Shown: in pieces, positions 44,170-55,390 of the stretch | Position numbering within the stretch: the stretch's first letter is position 1 | Layout of the letters: every line of letters starts with the position of its first letter | Notes under the pieces: generated by a model | Seen by the model: only the letters and a program-made list of their open reading frames with translations | What the model was told of the DNA's origin: nothing | The model's database searches: none | Source: Bacteroidota bacterium | GTDB lineage: Bacteria > Bacteroidota > Bacteroidia > Chitinophagales > Saprospiraceae | Assembly: GCA_020160935.1 (NCBI GenBank) | Contig: JAIUPL010000019.1 | Location: forward strand, 1-64,000 | DNA: 64,000 nucleotides | Reading direction: 5' to 3' | Position numbers and translations under genes: made by a program

Positions 44170-45720
44170 ATGCAGAACAATGCCATTATTTTCCGTCGTG
44201 CGACCCTTCGCGACCTGCCCTTGGTACAACAAATTGGTCGGGACACTTATACCCCTTATTATGCCCATGTCTGGAAAAATACCGCAGGCATGGAATGGTA
44301 TCTCGAACATTGTTTCGGACAGGAAACACTCGAACGCGACCTGCAAAACCCTGCCGTGGAATATTACCTGCCAGCCGACGAAAGCGGCCGGATCATGGGT
44401 TTACTCAAACTTGTCACCCACCAACCAGTACCCAATGGCAGCGCCGAAAAAGCATTATTTCTGGAAAAAATATACCTCTTGCCCGATTTTTATGGAAAAG
44501 GCCGGGGGCAACAACTGATCTCAATGGTATGCTCTCGTGCCCGGGCATTGGGTTGCGAGGCTGTCTGGCTTAAAGCCATGTGCCATGCCGGACCCGTGGA
44601 AGTGTACGAACGCGCCGGGTTTTGGAAAGAAGGGCTGGTACATTTCGATTTCGAGCCGCTGCGCGAAGATCAGCGCGAAGGCTGGCTGATGGTGAAGCAC
44701 CTGCCGCAGATCGAAGATTATTCACCGGCTTATGCGGCCGATTTCAAACGCCTGAACCTGGCCTGGATCAGCCGTTATTTTTCGGTAGAACCGCATGACC
44801 TGGAACAACTCGAACACCCCGATCAATACATCCTCCAGGATGGAGGCCACGTATTACTGGCCCGCCTGCAGGATCAAATTGTAGGTACGGCCGCACTCGT
44901 GTATGTAGAACCAGGCGTGTATGAACTGGCCAAAATGTCGGTCGACGACGCCTTTCAGGGGCAGAAAATTGGCCTTTTGCTGGGAGAAGCAGCCATCGCA
45001 CGCGCACGCGCACTGGGCGCGCATGAGGTGTGGCTGGAAAGCAACCGACGGCTGGAACCAGCCTTACAACTGTACCGGAAAATGGGGTTTGTGGAAACAC
45101 CCATGCAGCCAACTCCTTATGCCCGGGCGGATATTCGCATGACGCTGTCGCTGACGCCCGGCATACGCTGCCGACAGGCCACTGAAAAAGATTTGACGGC
45201 GCTGGTCGACCTGGCGCGCAACACCTTCAAGGAAGCCTTCGCGCACCTCAACCCCCCTGAAGATTTTGACCCCTATGTAGTGAAAGCATTCACCATCGAG
45301 CAATTTTCAAAGGAATTAAACACAACTGGCACAGCGTTCTATTTGTTTGAAAATGAAGGTCTTGCAGTGGGATATTTCAAACTGAACCATGGTCGTAGTC
45401 CGCTCGACACGGATGATCCTGTGCTCGATTTTGATTTTTCGCAGTATGCCGACACGCCCATTACCGAACTGGAACGCATTTACCTGAGCGCTTGCCTGCA
45501 TGGCAGCGGACTGGCGCAGCAAATGATCGCGGATGCGGAGCAACTCGCCCGAATGCAGGGGAGCCGATACCTCTGGCTTGGCGTGTGGGATGCCAACTAC
45601 AAATCGCGGCGGTTTTATGAAAAATGCGGATTCGAACGCATCGGCGACCACCGTTTTTTGCTGGGCGATGATGAGCAGCGGGACATTTTGTTGTGGAAAG
45701 AGTTGGGACTCAAAGCATAG
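44170..45720 (+). CDS. Protein with three tandem GNAT acetyltransferase domains
   Basis: This 516-residue protein is three GNAT domains in a row. Domain 1 (about 1-180) has the CoA loop LLPDFYGKGRGQQLIS and VYERAGFWKEG. Domain 2 (about 185-335) has VDDAFQGQKIGLLLGEAA and LQLYRKMGFVETP. Domain 3 (about 340-516) has LSACLHGSGLAQQMI and SRRFYEKCGFERIGDHRF. All three keep the acetyl-CoA loop, so all may be active. Tandem double GNATs are known; triple ones are rarer. Substrates are unknown. The promoter box at 44154-44161 supports this start. Confidence 0.85.
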   Translation: MQNNAIIFRRATLRDLPLVQQIGRDTYTPYYAHVWKNTAGMEWYLEHCFGQETLERDLQNPAVEYYLPADESGRIMGLLKLVTHQPVPNGSAEKALFLEKIYLLPDFYGKGRGQQLISMVCSRARALGCEAVWLKAMCHAGPVEVYERAGFWKEGLVHFDFEPLREDQREGWLMVKHLPQIEDYSPAYAADFKRLNLAWISRYFSVEPHDLEQLEHPDQYILQDGGHVLLARLQDQIVGTAALVYVEPGVYELAKMSVDDAFQGQKIGLLLGEAAIARARALGAHEVWLESNRRLEPALQLYRKMGFVETPMQPTPYARADIRMTLSLTPGIRCRQATEKDLTALVDLARNTFKEAFAHLNPPEDFDPYVVKAFTIEQFSKELNTTGTAFYLFENEGLAVGYFKLNHGRSPLDTDDPVLDFDFSQYADTPITELERIYLSACLHGSGLAQQMIADAEQLARMQGSRYLWLGVWDANYKSRRFYEKCGFERIGDHRFLLGDDEQRDILLWKELGLKA

Positions 45721-45816
45721 AGTGTACTGTTTAAAAGAAATGCAGCAGAAGATTTGCAGAGATAAAAATCTGTAACCATCCGTTGTCCAATCCTGTCGCA
45801 TGGCGTACTTTCCCAC

Positions 45817-46752
45817 CTACGCTCCCCTGTCTGCCCCCAAATCCGAAATAACATACCCTTGCGGATAGGTTTTTGATTTTGTTTTGGTGAGCAGGCGCGG
45901 GTGCTTGCGGGGCGGCAGCAGTGCCAGCAGTTTTCCGCGCAGGCGCACGCTTCCCCGAACAAACGATTGTAGCCATTTGGGGGCAGGTTTCATACCTACG
46001 GCGTCTAGTAAATGGTCGTCGATGAGCGCATGAACAAACGGAGCCCCCACACCATACAGCCATTTGGGCAAAAACCAGGAAAGCATCAGGTTTCTGGTGG
46101 CCAGTGCAATCACTTCATTGTCAGGCGAATAACGAAACTCTGCGGCTTCAAAATCCCGGTTATACCGGTCAAAAGCATCGATGCTTTCCGGAATATCCCG
46201 GATGCCCATACGCCGCCCGATTTCTGTCCAAAAATAGTAACTGGCCAGGCGCTCCGATTCGGTGAGCGGTCGCCAGCCGTATTTTTCATTCCAGCGGATC
46301 GGCTCGAAAATAAAAGTGGAAAGGGTGTACAGGTATTCGTCGTTGGGTATCTGAAAACGGCCATGCTGTTTGTTCATGCGCACCAGCGCGGCCTGGCCCC
46401 GGGGTGTGTCGTAGCCACCGCTTTCCAGAATTTCGGAAAGGATCAGTACCGTGTCGTCGTACCGTTTTTGGGTGCGTTGCACAAATTCACCGGTTTTCAC
46501 CAGCAGAGGGGTGCCTTTTGCCACGCCAAATACCCTGAACAGGGCAAATTCCAGCGCACGCGTCGTATCCCAGGGAAATTCATAGCAGGAACTGAGCCAC
46601 GCAATTTCCTGACAATCCGCTTTGGGATCTAGTTGTGCAACGTAATCACGGATGGCCATGCGGCGGCCGGAACGGATGGCAGCAGCGGCTTTTTCCTGCC
46701 AGCGGGCTATGGGAGCATCCCAGTTGCGAAGCAAGGTGGTGTTTTGTTCCAT
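45817..46752 (-). CDS. DUF2236 (MpaB/rubber-oxygenase-type) family protein
   Basis: This 311-residue protein fits the DUF2236 family, haem-b oxygenases related to MpaB and latex-clearing protein. The central helical core RMNKQHGRFQIPNDEYLYTLSTFIFEPIRWNEKYGWRPLTESE contains the conserved His and the T/R residues expected near the haem. The ending SDLGADRGA shows no membrane anchor. The start at 46752 (MEQNTTLLRN) was preferred over 46809. A near-match promoter box (complement of CAAAGGTC, 46774-46781) lies upstream. Confidence 0.72.
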   Translation of the reverse strand: MEQNTTLLRNWDAPIARWQEKAAAAIRSGRRMAIRDYVAQLDPKADCQEIAWLSSCYEFPWDTTRALEFALFRVFGVAKGTPLLVKTGEFVQRTQKRYDDTVLILSEILESGGYDTPRGQAALVRMNKQHGRFQIPNDEYLYTLSTFIFEPIRWNEKYGWRPLTESERLASYYFWTEIGRRMGIRDIPESIDAFDRYNRDFEAAEFRYSPDNEVIALATRNLMLSWFLPKWLYGVGAPFVHALIDDHLLDAVGMKPAPKWLQSFVRGSVRLRGKLLALLPPRKHPRLLTKTKSKTYPQGYVISDLGADRGA

Positions 46753-46819
46753 GTTTCCATTTTTAAAGACAAACAAAGGTCGTTGGAAACCACGAGTCAG
46801 GCAACACATATAAATAACA

Positions 46820-46852
46820 AGACCTTATAGGTTTTCAAAACCTATAAGGTCT
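46820..46852. repeat. 33-nt perfect palindrome behind katG
   Basis: Two 16-nt arms (starting AGACCTTATAGGTTTT) are exact reverse complements around a single central base. It lies 23 nt after the katG stop codon on katG's strand, so it is a likely terminator. Length and layout equal the 33-nt palindrome of the 55-bp repeats at 34215, although the sequence differs. Confidence 0.85.
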
Positions 46853-46875
46853 GTAACACAACTAACAAGTAGTAA

Positions 46876-49128
<2,253 letters not shown>

Positions 49129-49174
49129 TTACTGGTTGATGGCACGAAATTACAGGCGATTTTGAATAATTCCT

Positions 49175-49210
49175 ATTGATTATCCCTATGGTTCAATAAG
49201 AATTATCTAT
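49175..49210 (-). promoter_or_regulatory. OxyR-like operator candidate upstream of katG
   Basis: Read on the minus strand: ATAG, 7 nt, TTAT, 6 nt, ATAG, 7 nt, CAAT. The OxyR consensus is ATAG-N7-CTAT-N7-ATAG-N7-CTAT, so spacing is one short and two quarter-sites each carry one mismatch. It sits 62-97 nt before the katG start. The remaining bases 49114-49174 and 49211-49310 show no gene. Confidence 0.35.
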
Positions 49211-49311
49211 GATTTTCATCACCTTCTGGGAAGGAGTAGGCAAGTGATATAAAAAGTTCGATAGAGCACAGAGAATCATGTTTTCGTGTTTCAACGGCCC
49301 CTACATTTGCA

Positions 49312-49319
49312 ACCGTAAA
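49312..49319 (+). promoter_or_regulatory. Bacteroidota -7 box (TACATTTG) of the second CPBP gene
   Basis: Exact TAnnTTTG followed by C, 10 nt before the ATG at 49329 and inside a longer reading frame that starts at 49278. This decides for the inner start. Confidence 0.65.
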
Positions 49320-49328
49320 CGATACTTG

Positions 49329-50129
49329 ATGAAACCGTTAATTACCTTTTTCGGACTGGCCTATGCGATCAGTTGGATCATCTGGCTTCCCTTATATGGA
49401 CATATCTGGGGCATCCATGATCTTCCTGTTTTACCTTATCACCATGCGCTGGGCGGGTTGGGCCCCTTGCTGGCATCCTTGCTTACCACCTGGATATTTC
49501 TGAAAAATGACGGTGTAAAAGACCTGGCAAAGCGAATATTCCAGACTCGCCCGGTGGATTATCTGGGTATTGCACTGATCAGCCCCTTTGCACTGGCCTT
49601 ATTGGCTGTGGTAATCAATGTTTTAGGGAGTGGGAAAACGGTGGGCATGCAAGCCTGGTTTGCTTCCCGGGAATTTCCGGAATTCGATTTTCCGGTCTTT
49701 TTCCTGTACAACCTGCTCTTTTTCGGGCTGGGTGAAGAAGCGGGCTGGCGTGGATTTGCCTTGCCGAGATTTCAAAAAAACATGAGCGCACTGTGGGCAA
49801 GCGTGGTACTTACGTTTTTCTGGGCCATCTGGCACTGGCCCTTGTTTTTTTACCGCCCAGGCTACACAGGAATGGATATGGCTGGAATCATCGGCTGGTT
49901 TTTGAGTTTGCTTACAGGCAGTGTGTTGCTCACCTGGCTGTATAATTCCAGCAGAGGTAGTATTTTCATTTGTGCCGTGTTTCATGCCACGATCGATATT
50001 GCCTTTACGGCCGATTATGCCGATCAGCATATTGTAAACTACATGGGTATGTTGATTACACTTTGGGGGATTGCCACTATTTTTGTGTTCAAACCACGGC
50101 ATTTATCTGCCGAACGCATCATTCGATAA
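49329..50129 (+). CDS. CPBP-family intramembrane metalloprotease
   Basis: This 266-residue membrane protein has about seven hydrophobic segments and the CPBP motifs GEEAGWRGFALPRFQ (Glu-Glu and Arg), FFWAIWHWPLFF (second-motif His) and CAVFHATIDIAF (third-motif His). Not every family member is an active protease, but the catalytic residues are all here. It is preceded by its own promoter box and is divergent from katG. The substrate is unknown. Confidence 0.85.
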   Translation: MKPLITFFGLAYAISWIIWLPLYGHIWGIHDLPVLPYHHALGGLGPLLASLLTTWIFLKNDGVKDLAKRIFQTRPVDYLGIALISPFALALLAVVINVLGSGKTVGMQAWFASREFPEFDFPVFFLYNLLFFGLGEEAGWRGFALPRFQKNMSALWASVVLTFFWAIWHWPLFFYRPGYTGMDMAGIIGWFLSLLTGSVLLTWLYNSSRGSIFICAVFHATIDIAFTADYADQHIVNYMGMLITLWGIATIFVFKPRHLSAERIIR

Positions 50130-50167
50130 CAATTTGCAGGCAGGAATCACGCAAAATACCACTCGAT

Positions 50168-50509
50168 ATGATGGACGACAAAATGATCACAGCCCAGCGC
50201 ATTGCTGATTTTCTGACCGCTCGCGGCATCGCTTTTGAACAGAAGAAAATGTTCGGCGGCATTTGTTTTATGGTCAACGACAAAATGCTGACCGGCGCCA
50301 ACCGGCACAACAAACTCCTGGCTCGCGTCGATCCGGCCGATGAAGACCTTTTTTTACAAAGACCAGGCGGTGTAAGTATCATGGAAATGGGCTCCAAACT
50401 GGCCCACGGCTACCTGTTTGTAGATCCTGCCGGATTCGACAAGGAAGAAGATTTTACCTTCTGGATGGAAAAATGCCTGGAATACAATCCAAAAGTGAAG
50501 AAACGTTGA
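50168..50509 (+). CDS. TfoX N-terminal-domain-like protein
   Basis: This 113-residue protein resembles the N-terminal domain of TfoX: TARGIAFEQKKMFGGICFMVNDKMLTGANRHNKLLARVDP, then GGVSIMEMGSKLAHGYLFVDPAGF and the final helix FTFWMEKCLEYNPKVKK. KKMFGGICFMVNDKM is the family signature. Stand-alone TfoX-N proteins are common and mostly of unknown role, not proven competence factors. A second ATG at 50171 is equally possible. Confidence 0.82.
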   Translation: MMDDKMITAQRIADFLTARGIAFEQKKMFGGICFMVNDKMLTGANRHNKLLARVDPADEDLFLQRPGGVSIMEMGSKLAHGYLFVDPAGFDKEEDFTFWMEKCLEYNPKVKKR

Positions 50510-50510
50510 C

Positions 50511-50629
50511 ACACGGATTGCGCGGATTTTATGCGGATTTACACGGATTAGGTTAGTGGAAAAGAGGAAATTGTACCCTACCAACAGTCCAATCTGTGTA
50601 AATCCGTATTTCATCCGCGCAATCCGTGT
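50511..50629. repeat. ACACGGATT-word inverted repeat between convergent genes
   Basis: Arms 50511-50549 and 50591-50629 are reverse complements with five mismatches in 39. The words are ACACGGATT, GCGCGGATT and ATGCGGATT. The arms begin directly behind the TfoX stop and end directly before the stop of the PIG-L gene on the other strand. Confidence 0.88.
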
Positions 50630-50630
50630 A

Positions 50631-53153
50631 TCAGGGTTTCTGTGCTGCTTTCCCCAGCGAAATCAAATTCGCAAACAACCTGTACGCTCCCGGCACGCCC
50701 GCCGGCAATTGGCGGAAGAAAGAAAGCCCGGTGTACACAAAATGCCCTTGTCCATACTGTGCTACCAGCAGGGCGCCATCAAGCGATTTTTCCTCTGGGT
50801 CATTCATGGATAGAACCGGCGTATAAGCAGCGTCCCATTCCGATGGGTAATACAGTCCGCGTTCTTGCACCCAACCGCTGAAATCGGTGGCACTGAGTTT
50901 ATTCGGGCTGTTCAGCACGGCATGTTGCGGCGCTAGCAGGCGAATTTCGGCCGTTTCGTCGGTAATACGTTGTCGGGAAAGTTTGAGCGGATACGGCGCC
51001 AGTGTGACGTTTTCGGTGCCGCCAAAATTGGTATTGTATTGCGTTACCAGCGTACCACCTTTCTGCACGTATTCAAACAGCGCCGGCTGGTGGAATGCCA
51101 GTTGGTCCTTAGTGTTGTAGGCCCGCACCCCCAGCACCACTGCGTCATATTTGGCCAGGTTATCGGCATCCAGGTCTTTATCTTCCAGAATGGTGACGGT
51201 GCAACCCATCTGGCGCAATGCGGCAGGCACATCGTCGCCCGCGCCCATGTAGTAGCCTACGTTGCGGGCGCCCACGCGCACATCTGCACGGGAGGCGTGC
51301 ACGCGCGCGGGTTGCAGCACGCTTTGCTGCGGAATGTGGTCATATTGAATGGTAACGAGACGCATGCTGTACTGCCGGTCGCCGATTTGGGCAAAAGGCG
51401 CCAGTTGGCCGTCTGCATTACCATTGGCAGCGTTTACCTTGAAAATGAAGGTTTTTTCCTCGCCTTTCTTTTTAAACTGAAAGGTGTTGTCGCCCACATT
51501 TGCCACCGTCCAGCCTGCGGGCGTTTGAATCCCCACTGTTCCACTGATGTTGTCGCTGCCGGCTTTCACACGTACGCTCACATTTTTATCCTTGTCGGAA
51601 AAGATGTACGACGCTTCGGTGCATTCCACAAACACTGGTGGCAGGATTTCAAAAGGTTTCCACACCTCGCCGATGGCTGATTCACCTGCTTTGTAGGCCA
51701 CTTCGGTTTCGTATTCGATGGGTATTCCCGACACAGTAATCGACCAGCGCACTTTGAAGGTTCGGGGTGTTTCGGGTTTGCCTCGAAGGAGTTGATCTTC
51801 CACGCTGTACATCCCGATGGCGGGATCTTTCAGGAGCCAGTATGGCGCTGTGTAGGAAATGTTTTCGGGGAGTCGGACGGGCACATTGATTACCCAGTCC
51901 TTGTTATTTTCCAGTTTGGCAGCCGTGACGCTGTCTTTTACTGTTGGCAAAATCTGGAAAGATGCCAGTTGCACCTCCAGCGCTGAACGGTTGATGGCTT
52001 CCAGGCGCAGGGTAAGGTTCTGGCCCGGCGTGGAAATAGATTCGGAAGCCGTGGCTTCGAGGTACAGGCCCAGACAGCCGCGGATAACCTCCCGGATTTC
52101 GGCGCTTTTAACTTTTTTCCAGTAGCCATCAGGTAGTTTTTCAATCATCTGCAGTGCGCGCAGCAGATCGGGTACAGAAGCCGCCGGGTTGTCGCTGCGA
52201 TAATTCTGGTCGATTTGTGCCATCAAAACACCAATCGGCTCTCCACCTTTCACCCGGCTCCAGGAAGTATTGATGCCTTCGAAGAGGTTGTTGCTCTGCG
52301 GGCGTTCGCCTTTGATAAAATCGAACCACTCCATGCTTTCGCCACGGTTGGTCAGGTTGCCAAATCCCTGACAGCGGTGCATCGAGCGGGCTTCGGAGGC
52401 TACTTCGGTATTGCTTTTGCCTTTTAGTGGGTAGTAAACGCCCAGGTCGAGCGAAAACAGGTTGCTTTTGTCCATTTTGTTGAATGCCTCCTGTCCACCA
52501 AAAAACCACCACGACGTATTGAAAAACTGGCGGCGTGGCTGCCATACTTCGGTGTATTTCAATTGTTCGGGGTACGCATCGGCTTTGCCAGCGAGGTCGA
52601 AGGCTTCTACCGACAACATGGCGGAGGCAGTGTGGTGTCCGTGGGTGTCGTATTTTTTATCGTGGTAAAAACGATTGACGATGACGTCGGGCTGGGTTTC
52701 GCGAATGGCCCATACCACATCGGACAACACCTGGTTTTTATCCCAAAAACGCAGGGTCTCTTCCGGGTTTTTGGAAAAACCGAAGTCATTGGCACGGCTG
52801 AAACGCTGTTTACCGCCATCGATCGAGCGAGCCATGAGCAGTTCTTCTGTGCGCAACACTCCCAGCAGTTCCCGAATTTCGGGGCCGATGAGGTTCTGTC
52901 CGCCATCGCCGCGTGTCAGCGACAGGTAGGTGACGTTGAAATGCTTTTCATTGGCGCAATAACTGATGAATCGCTGGTTTTCATCATCGGGGTGGGCGGC
53001 AACATACAGCACCGAGCCCAGCACATTGAGTTTTTTGATGGCATCGTGCAGGTCGGCAGCCGAAGGTTTGACGGGTTTCTGGGCGCCGGCCAACGCTGAC
53101 AGCACCAGCACCAGAAATCCGGCAGAAAAGAAGCGGAAAGAAAAAGTATTCAT
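50631..53153 (-). CDS. Large exported PIG-L family deacetylase
   Basis: This 840-residue protein has a signal peptide (FSFRFFSAGFLVLVLSALAGAQ). A PIG-L (LmbE-like) N-acetylglucosaminyl deacetylase domain follows (about 40-330), with metal motif HPDDE (54-58) and the second metal site YDTHGHHTAS. A middle region of beta-sandwich type (about 430-640) precedes a C-terminal domain (about 650-840) with DLDADNLAKYDAVVLGVRAYNTKDQL that resembles a class I glutamine-amidotransferase/trehalose-utilisation fold. It is likely to deacetylate an amino sugar in the periplasm or outside. The frame is open through the repeat array upstream, but 53153 begins the signal peptide. Confidence 0.85.
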   Translation of the reverse strand: MNTFSFRFFSAGFLVLVLSALAGAQKPVKPSAADLHDAIKKLNVLGSVLYVAAHPDDENQRFISYCANEKHFNVTYLSLTRGDGGQNLIGPEIRELLGVLRTEELLMARSIDGGKQRFSRANDFGFSKNPEETLRFWDKNQVLSDVVWAIRETQPDVIVNRFYHDKKYDTHGHHTASAMLSVEAFDLAGKADAYPEQLKYTEVWQPRRQFFNTSWWFFGGQEAFNKMDKSNLFSLDLGVYYPLKGKSNTEVASEARSMHRCQGFGNLTNRGESMEWFDFIKGERPQSNNLFEGINTSWSRVKGGEPIGVLMAQIDQNYRSDNPAASVPDLLRALQMIEKLPDGYWKKVKSAEIREVIRGCLGLYLEATASESISTPGQNLTLRLEAINRSALEVQLASFQILPTVKDSVTAAKLENNKDWVINVPVRLPENISYTAPYWLLKDPAIGMYSVEDQLLRGKPETPRTFKVRWSITVSGIPIEYETEVAYKAGESAIGEVWKPFEILPPVFVECTEASYIFSDKDKNVSVRVKAGSDNISGTVGIQTPAGWTVANVGDNTFQFKKKGEEKTFIFKVNAANGNADGQLAPFAQIGDRQYSMRLVTIQYDHIPQQSVLQPARVHASRADVRVGARNVGYYMGAGDDVPAALRQMGCTVTILEDKDLDADNLAKYDAVVLGVRAYNTKDQLAFHQPALFEYVQKGGTLVTQYNTNFGGTENVTLAPYPLKLSRQRITDETAEIRLLAPQHAVLNSPNKLSATDFSGWVQERGLYYPSEWDAAYTPVLSMNDPEEKSLDGALLVAQYGQGHFVYTGLSFFRQLPAGVPGAYRLFANLISLGKAAQKP

Positions 53154-53489
53154 GCGAAAGAGTTGTGTGGCGTGAGTGGGTTGGAGGGGTTGATGGGGTT
53201 GATGAGGTTGATGGGGTTGATGAGGTTGATAAAGGTTGAGGGGTTGAGGGGTTGAGAAGTGGAGGGGTTGAGAAGTGGAGGGGTTGAGAAGTGGAGGGGT
53301 TGAGAAGTGGAGGGGTTGAGAAGTGGAGGGGTTGAGGGGTTGAGGCTTCGCCCTTGGGATGAATAATAAGATAAGGGTTGATATTAATTCACTCGATGAC
53401 GGAAAATCTCCCCTTACCCCGAGCCGCTTTTTATCAACCCTCATCAACTCAACTTCTCAACCATTATCAACCTCATCAACCCTATCAAC
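53154..53489. repeat. GGTTGA-word array with complementary arm, including five exact 16-bp units
   Basis: The first part (53173-53235) repeats GGGTTGAT/GAGGTTGAT. The second part has five 16-bp units of the form GTTGAGAAGTGGAGGG starting at 53251, 53267, 53283, 53299 and 53315. After a loop containing A/T-rich DNA (53350-53435) the opposite arm (about 53437-53489) carries CATCAACC/TATCAACC words. It lies between two minus-strand genes and is translated as a Pro/Ser/Gln repeat in the unused upstream frame of the PIG-L gene. Confidence 0.88.
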
Positions 53490-54734
53490 TTACTTCTTCA
53501 CCAACCTGTGCGGCGGGAAAAACAAATCAGGTCGCCCGGGTACTTGCAACTGCACAAAATAGGTGCCAGCCGGAAATTGATGTATGTGTATCAGTGCTTG
53601 ATTTTGAATGTTTTTTTCCTGCAAAACGACCTTTCCTGTTACATCATACATAGTCAGGTCTGCTTCTGAAATCGATTCAGGAAAAGTAACCGAGAACATT
53701 CCAAGCAAATTCAGGCTCGGCGCAATCGACCAATCGATGCCGGTTACACCTGCTTCCTGGGCATCGGTTGTGGCACAAGTAAGCGATTCGAGCAGCGTGG
53801 TAGCATGCACCCAGAACGTGTCGACAAACGGTTCGTACTGTGGGTCGCTGTAGGTATTGGTGTGGCCTCCACCTGGCACCGTTTCCAGAAAATTCCATAA
53901 CCCGACAGCCTCGGCTTGCTGGTGCAGCAGGCTGCTGCCTTCCAGAAAAGCAATACCGGCAGCCAGGCCGTACACATAATTGACCGTTTCATCCTGCGTA
54001 CCGTGGATGCTCACGAGCGGCAGGTTGTTGAGTCCGACCCATTCTTTCCGGTACAGGCCACCCGACATATTTACCACAGCCTTGGCGCTGGAGGAATACG
54101 TATGATTGGACGCTGTGCCGCTGATGCCTTCCAGTCCGCCGTTGTTTTCAATAAGTGTTTGCAGGAATTCAGGCACCACGTCGGTAGAATCCAGAAAACC
54201 CGAGTGCAGGGCAGTCACAGCACCGGCCGAATAACCGCCGATAAATACATGCTCGGCATCGACATGAAATTGATTGTTGGTGGCAGCGTCTTCGCGCAGA
54301 AAACGCACGGCAGCACGCATATCGCCAACGGCTTTCACCGCAGTATCGAACACATCAAGCGAATCGGGGAAGCCCAGCAGCAGGAAAGGATACAGGCGAT
54401 ACTGGATGCTCACAGCCACATAACCTTTTCGTGCCAGCAATTCGCAATAGGGCTGCATCATGCTTTTATCGCCGAACAGAAAACTGCCGCCATGCGCCAG
54501 CACCACGGCAGGCCGGGCGGCCAGGTTGTCGCCTTCGGGTTCGTACACGTCCATTTGAAGGGTGAAGGCATTGTTGACGTGCCCGACAGTCGGAGCGTAG
54601 TTAACCGTCGTTTTTGTCACGGTGGAAAAAATATCATCGATGTAACGGCTGCCATCGCAACCAGCGTTTTGAGCGCCGATATTTCCGGCATGGATTACAA
54701 ACAGGGAAAAAAGCAAAAGGGTAAATTTTTTCAT
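53490..54734 (-). CDS. Exported alpha/beta-hydrolase (carboxylesterase-like) with T9SS sorting domain
   Basis: This 414-residue protein has a signal peptide (KKFTLLLFSLFVIHAGNIGAQ). An alpha/beta-hydrolase fold follows, with oxyanion motif HGGSF (81-85), nucleophile Ser169 in GGYSAGA and a likely His in PGGGHTN. Residues about 340-414 form a T9SS type A-like sorting region (SLNLLGMFSVTFPES...DLTMYDVTGKVVLQEKNI...GTYFVQLQ). It is expected outside the cell as an esterase or lipase. A TACATTGC near-promoter lies at 54768-54775. Confidence 0.85.
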   Translation of the reverse strand: MKKFTLLLFSLFVIHAGNIGAQNAGCDGSRYIDDIFSTVTKTTVNYAPTVGHVNNAFTLQMDVYEPEGDNLAARPAVVLAHGGSFLFGDKSMMQPYCELLARKGYVAVSIQYRLYPFLLLGFPDSLDVFDTAVKAVGDMRAAVRFLREDAATNNQFHVDAEHVFIGGYSAGAVTALHSGFLDSTDVVPEFLQTLIENNGGLEGISGTASNHTYSSSAKAVVNMSGGLYRKEWVGLNNLPLVSIHGTQDETVNYVYGLAAGIAFLEGSSLLHQQAEAVGLWNFLETVPGGGHTNTYSDPQYEPFVDTFWVHATTLLESLTCATTDAQEAGVTGIDWSIAPSLNLLGMFSVTFPESISEADLTMYDVTGKVVLQEKNIQNQALIHIHQFPAGTYFVQLQVPGRPDLFFPPHRLVKK

Positions 54735-54755
54735 GGCCGAGCAAGTTGAAGGAAA

Positions 54756-54790
54756 TAAAAAAGGACTGCAATGTAGGTGATTGACAGTCC
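54756..54790 (-). terminator. Intrinsic terminator behind the DUF2480 gene
   Basis: On the minus strand GGACTG and CAGTCC pair around a 16-nt loop (54763-54790) and are followed by a run of seven T residues (complement of 54756-54762). Confidence 0.65.
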
Positions 54791-54821
54791 ATATCGAAAA
54801 ACGTTGAGTGGAAAATAGACG

Positions 54822-55346
54822 TTACCCTTCCACTTCAACCTTTGCTTTCTTGTAAACAGGAACGGTAGAACAGGGCTCTCCAAACATGATACTTAGTGCA
54901 AGCGGCTGGAGCAACTGCGTGATTTCGAGGTAGGCTGCCGGCGGCACGGGTTTGTCGCTACATCCTTTTATCACCAGGCGTTTGCCGGCATACGCGCTCC
55001 AATCCATGCTCTTGAGCCGTTTCAAAAATGAAAACTCCACAAAGTGCTCGGGCGTGGTTTGTGCCATGTCGGCTACATAAGGCGCCGCATAGGTGGCTAC
55101 CAGCATATAGGCCCACATGGGGATGATGGCATCGGCAGAGCAAAACACAGCCAGGTTTTTACCCCTGTACTGTTCCCAATCATGGTTTTTCAGCGCCTCG
55201 CGGAAATCCTTTTCCTTGAGTATCAATTCCATAAACAGGTATTGCTTCAGGTCAAATGCCACAATGTCGCCTGCCGGATAAAATTTTTCCAGATCGATGG
55301 TTTCCAGGCCACTGGCTGCTACACGGTTGATGAGCGGAGACTCCAT
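54822..55346 (-). CDS. DUF2480 family protein
   Basis: This 174-residue soluble protein belongs to DUF2480, a family limited to Bacteroidota: INRVAASGLETIDLEKFYPAGDIVAFDLKQYLF, LKEKDFREALKNHDWEQYRGKNLAVFCSADAIIPMWAYML, and a C-terminal VIKGCSDKPVPPAAYLEI. The fold and function are not known. In related genomes it often neighbours other housekeeping genes; here it precedes the esterase gene with a terminator between. Confidence 0.85.
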   Translation of the reverse strand: MESPLINRVAASGLETIDLEKFYPAGDIVAFDLKQYLFMELILKEKDFREALKNHDWEQYRGKNLAVFCSADAIIPMWAYMLVATYAAPYVADMAQTTPEHFVEFSFLKRLKSMDWSAYAGKRLVIKGCSDKPVPPAAYLEITQLLQPLALSIMFGEPCSTVPVYKKAKVEVEG

Positions 55347-55347
55347 G

Positions 55348-55390
55348 ACAGAGGTGAGAAGTGAGAAGTGAGAGGTGAGAGGTGAGAGGA
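55348..55390. repeat. Short GTGAGAAG/GTGAGAGG array
   Basis: Five 8-bp words (GAGGTGAGAAGTGAGAAG type) fill the entire gap between the scpB stop and the DUF2480 start. Same word family as 12566-12650 and 55996-56248. Confidence 0.75.

Noticed and set aside
53160..53447. Long N-terminal extension of the PIG-L protein rich in Pro, Ser, Gln and His
   Set aside because: It is the translation of the GGTTGA-word array. The signal peptide begins at 53153, so the extension is not part of the protein.
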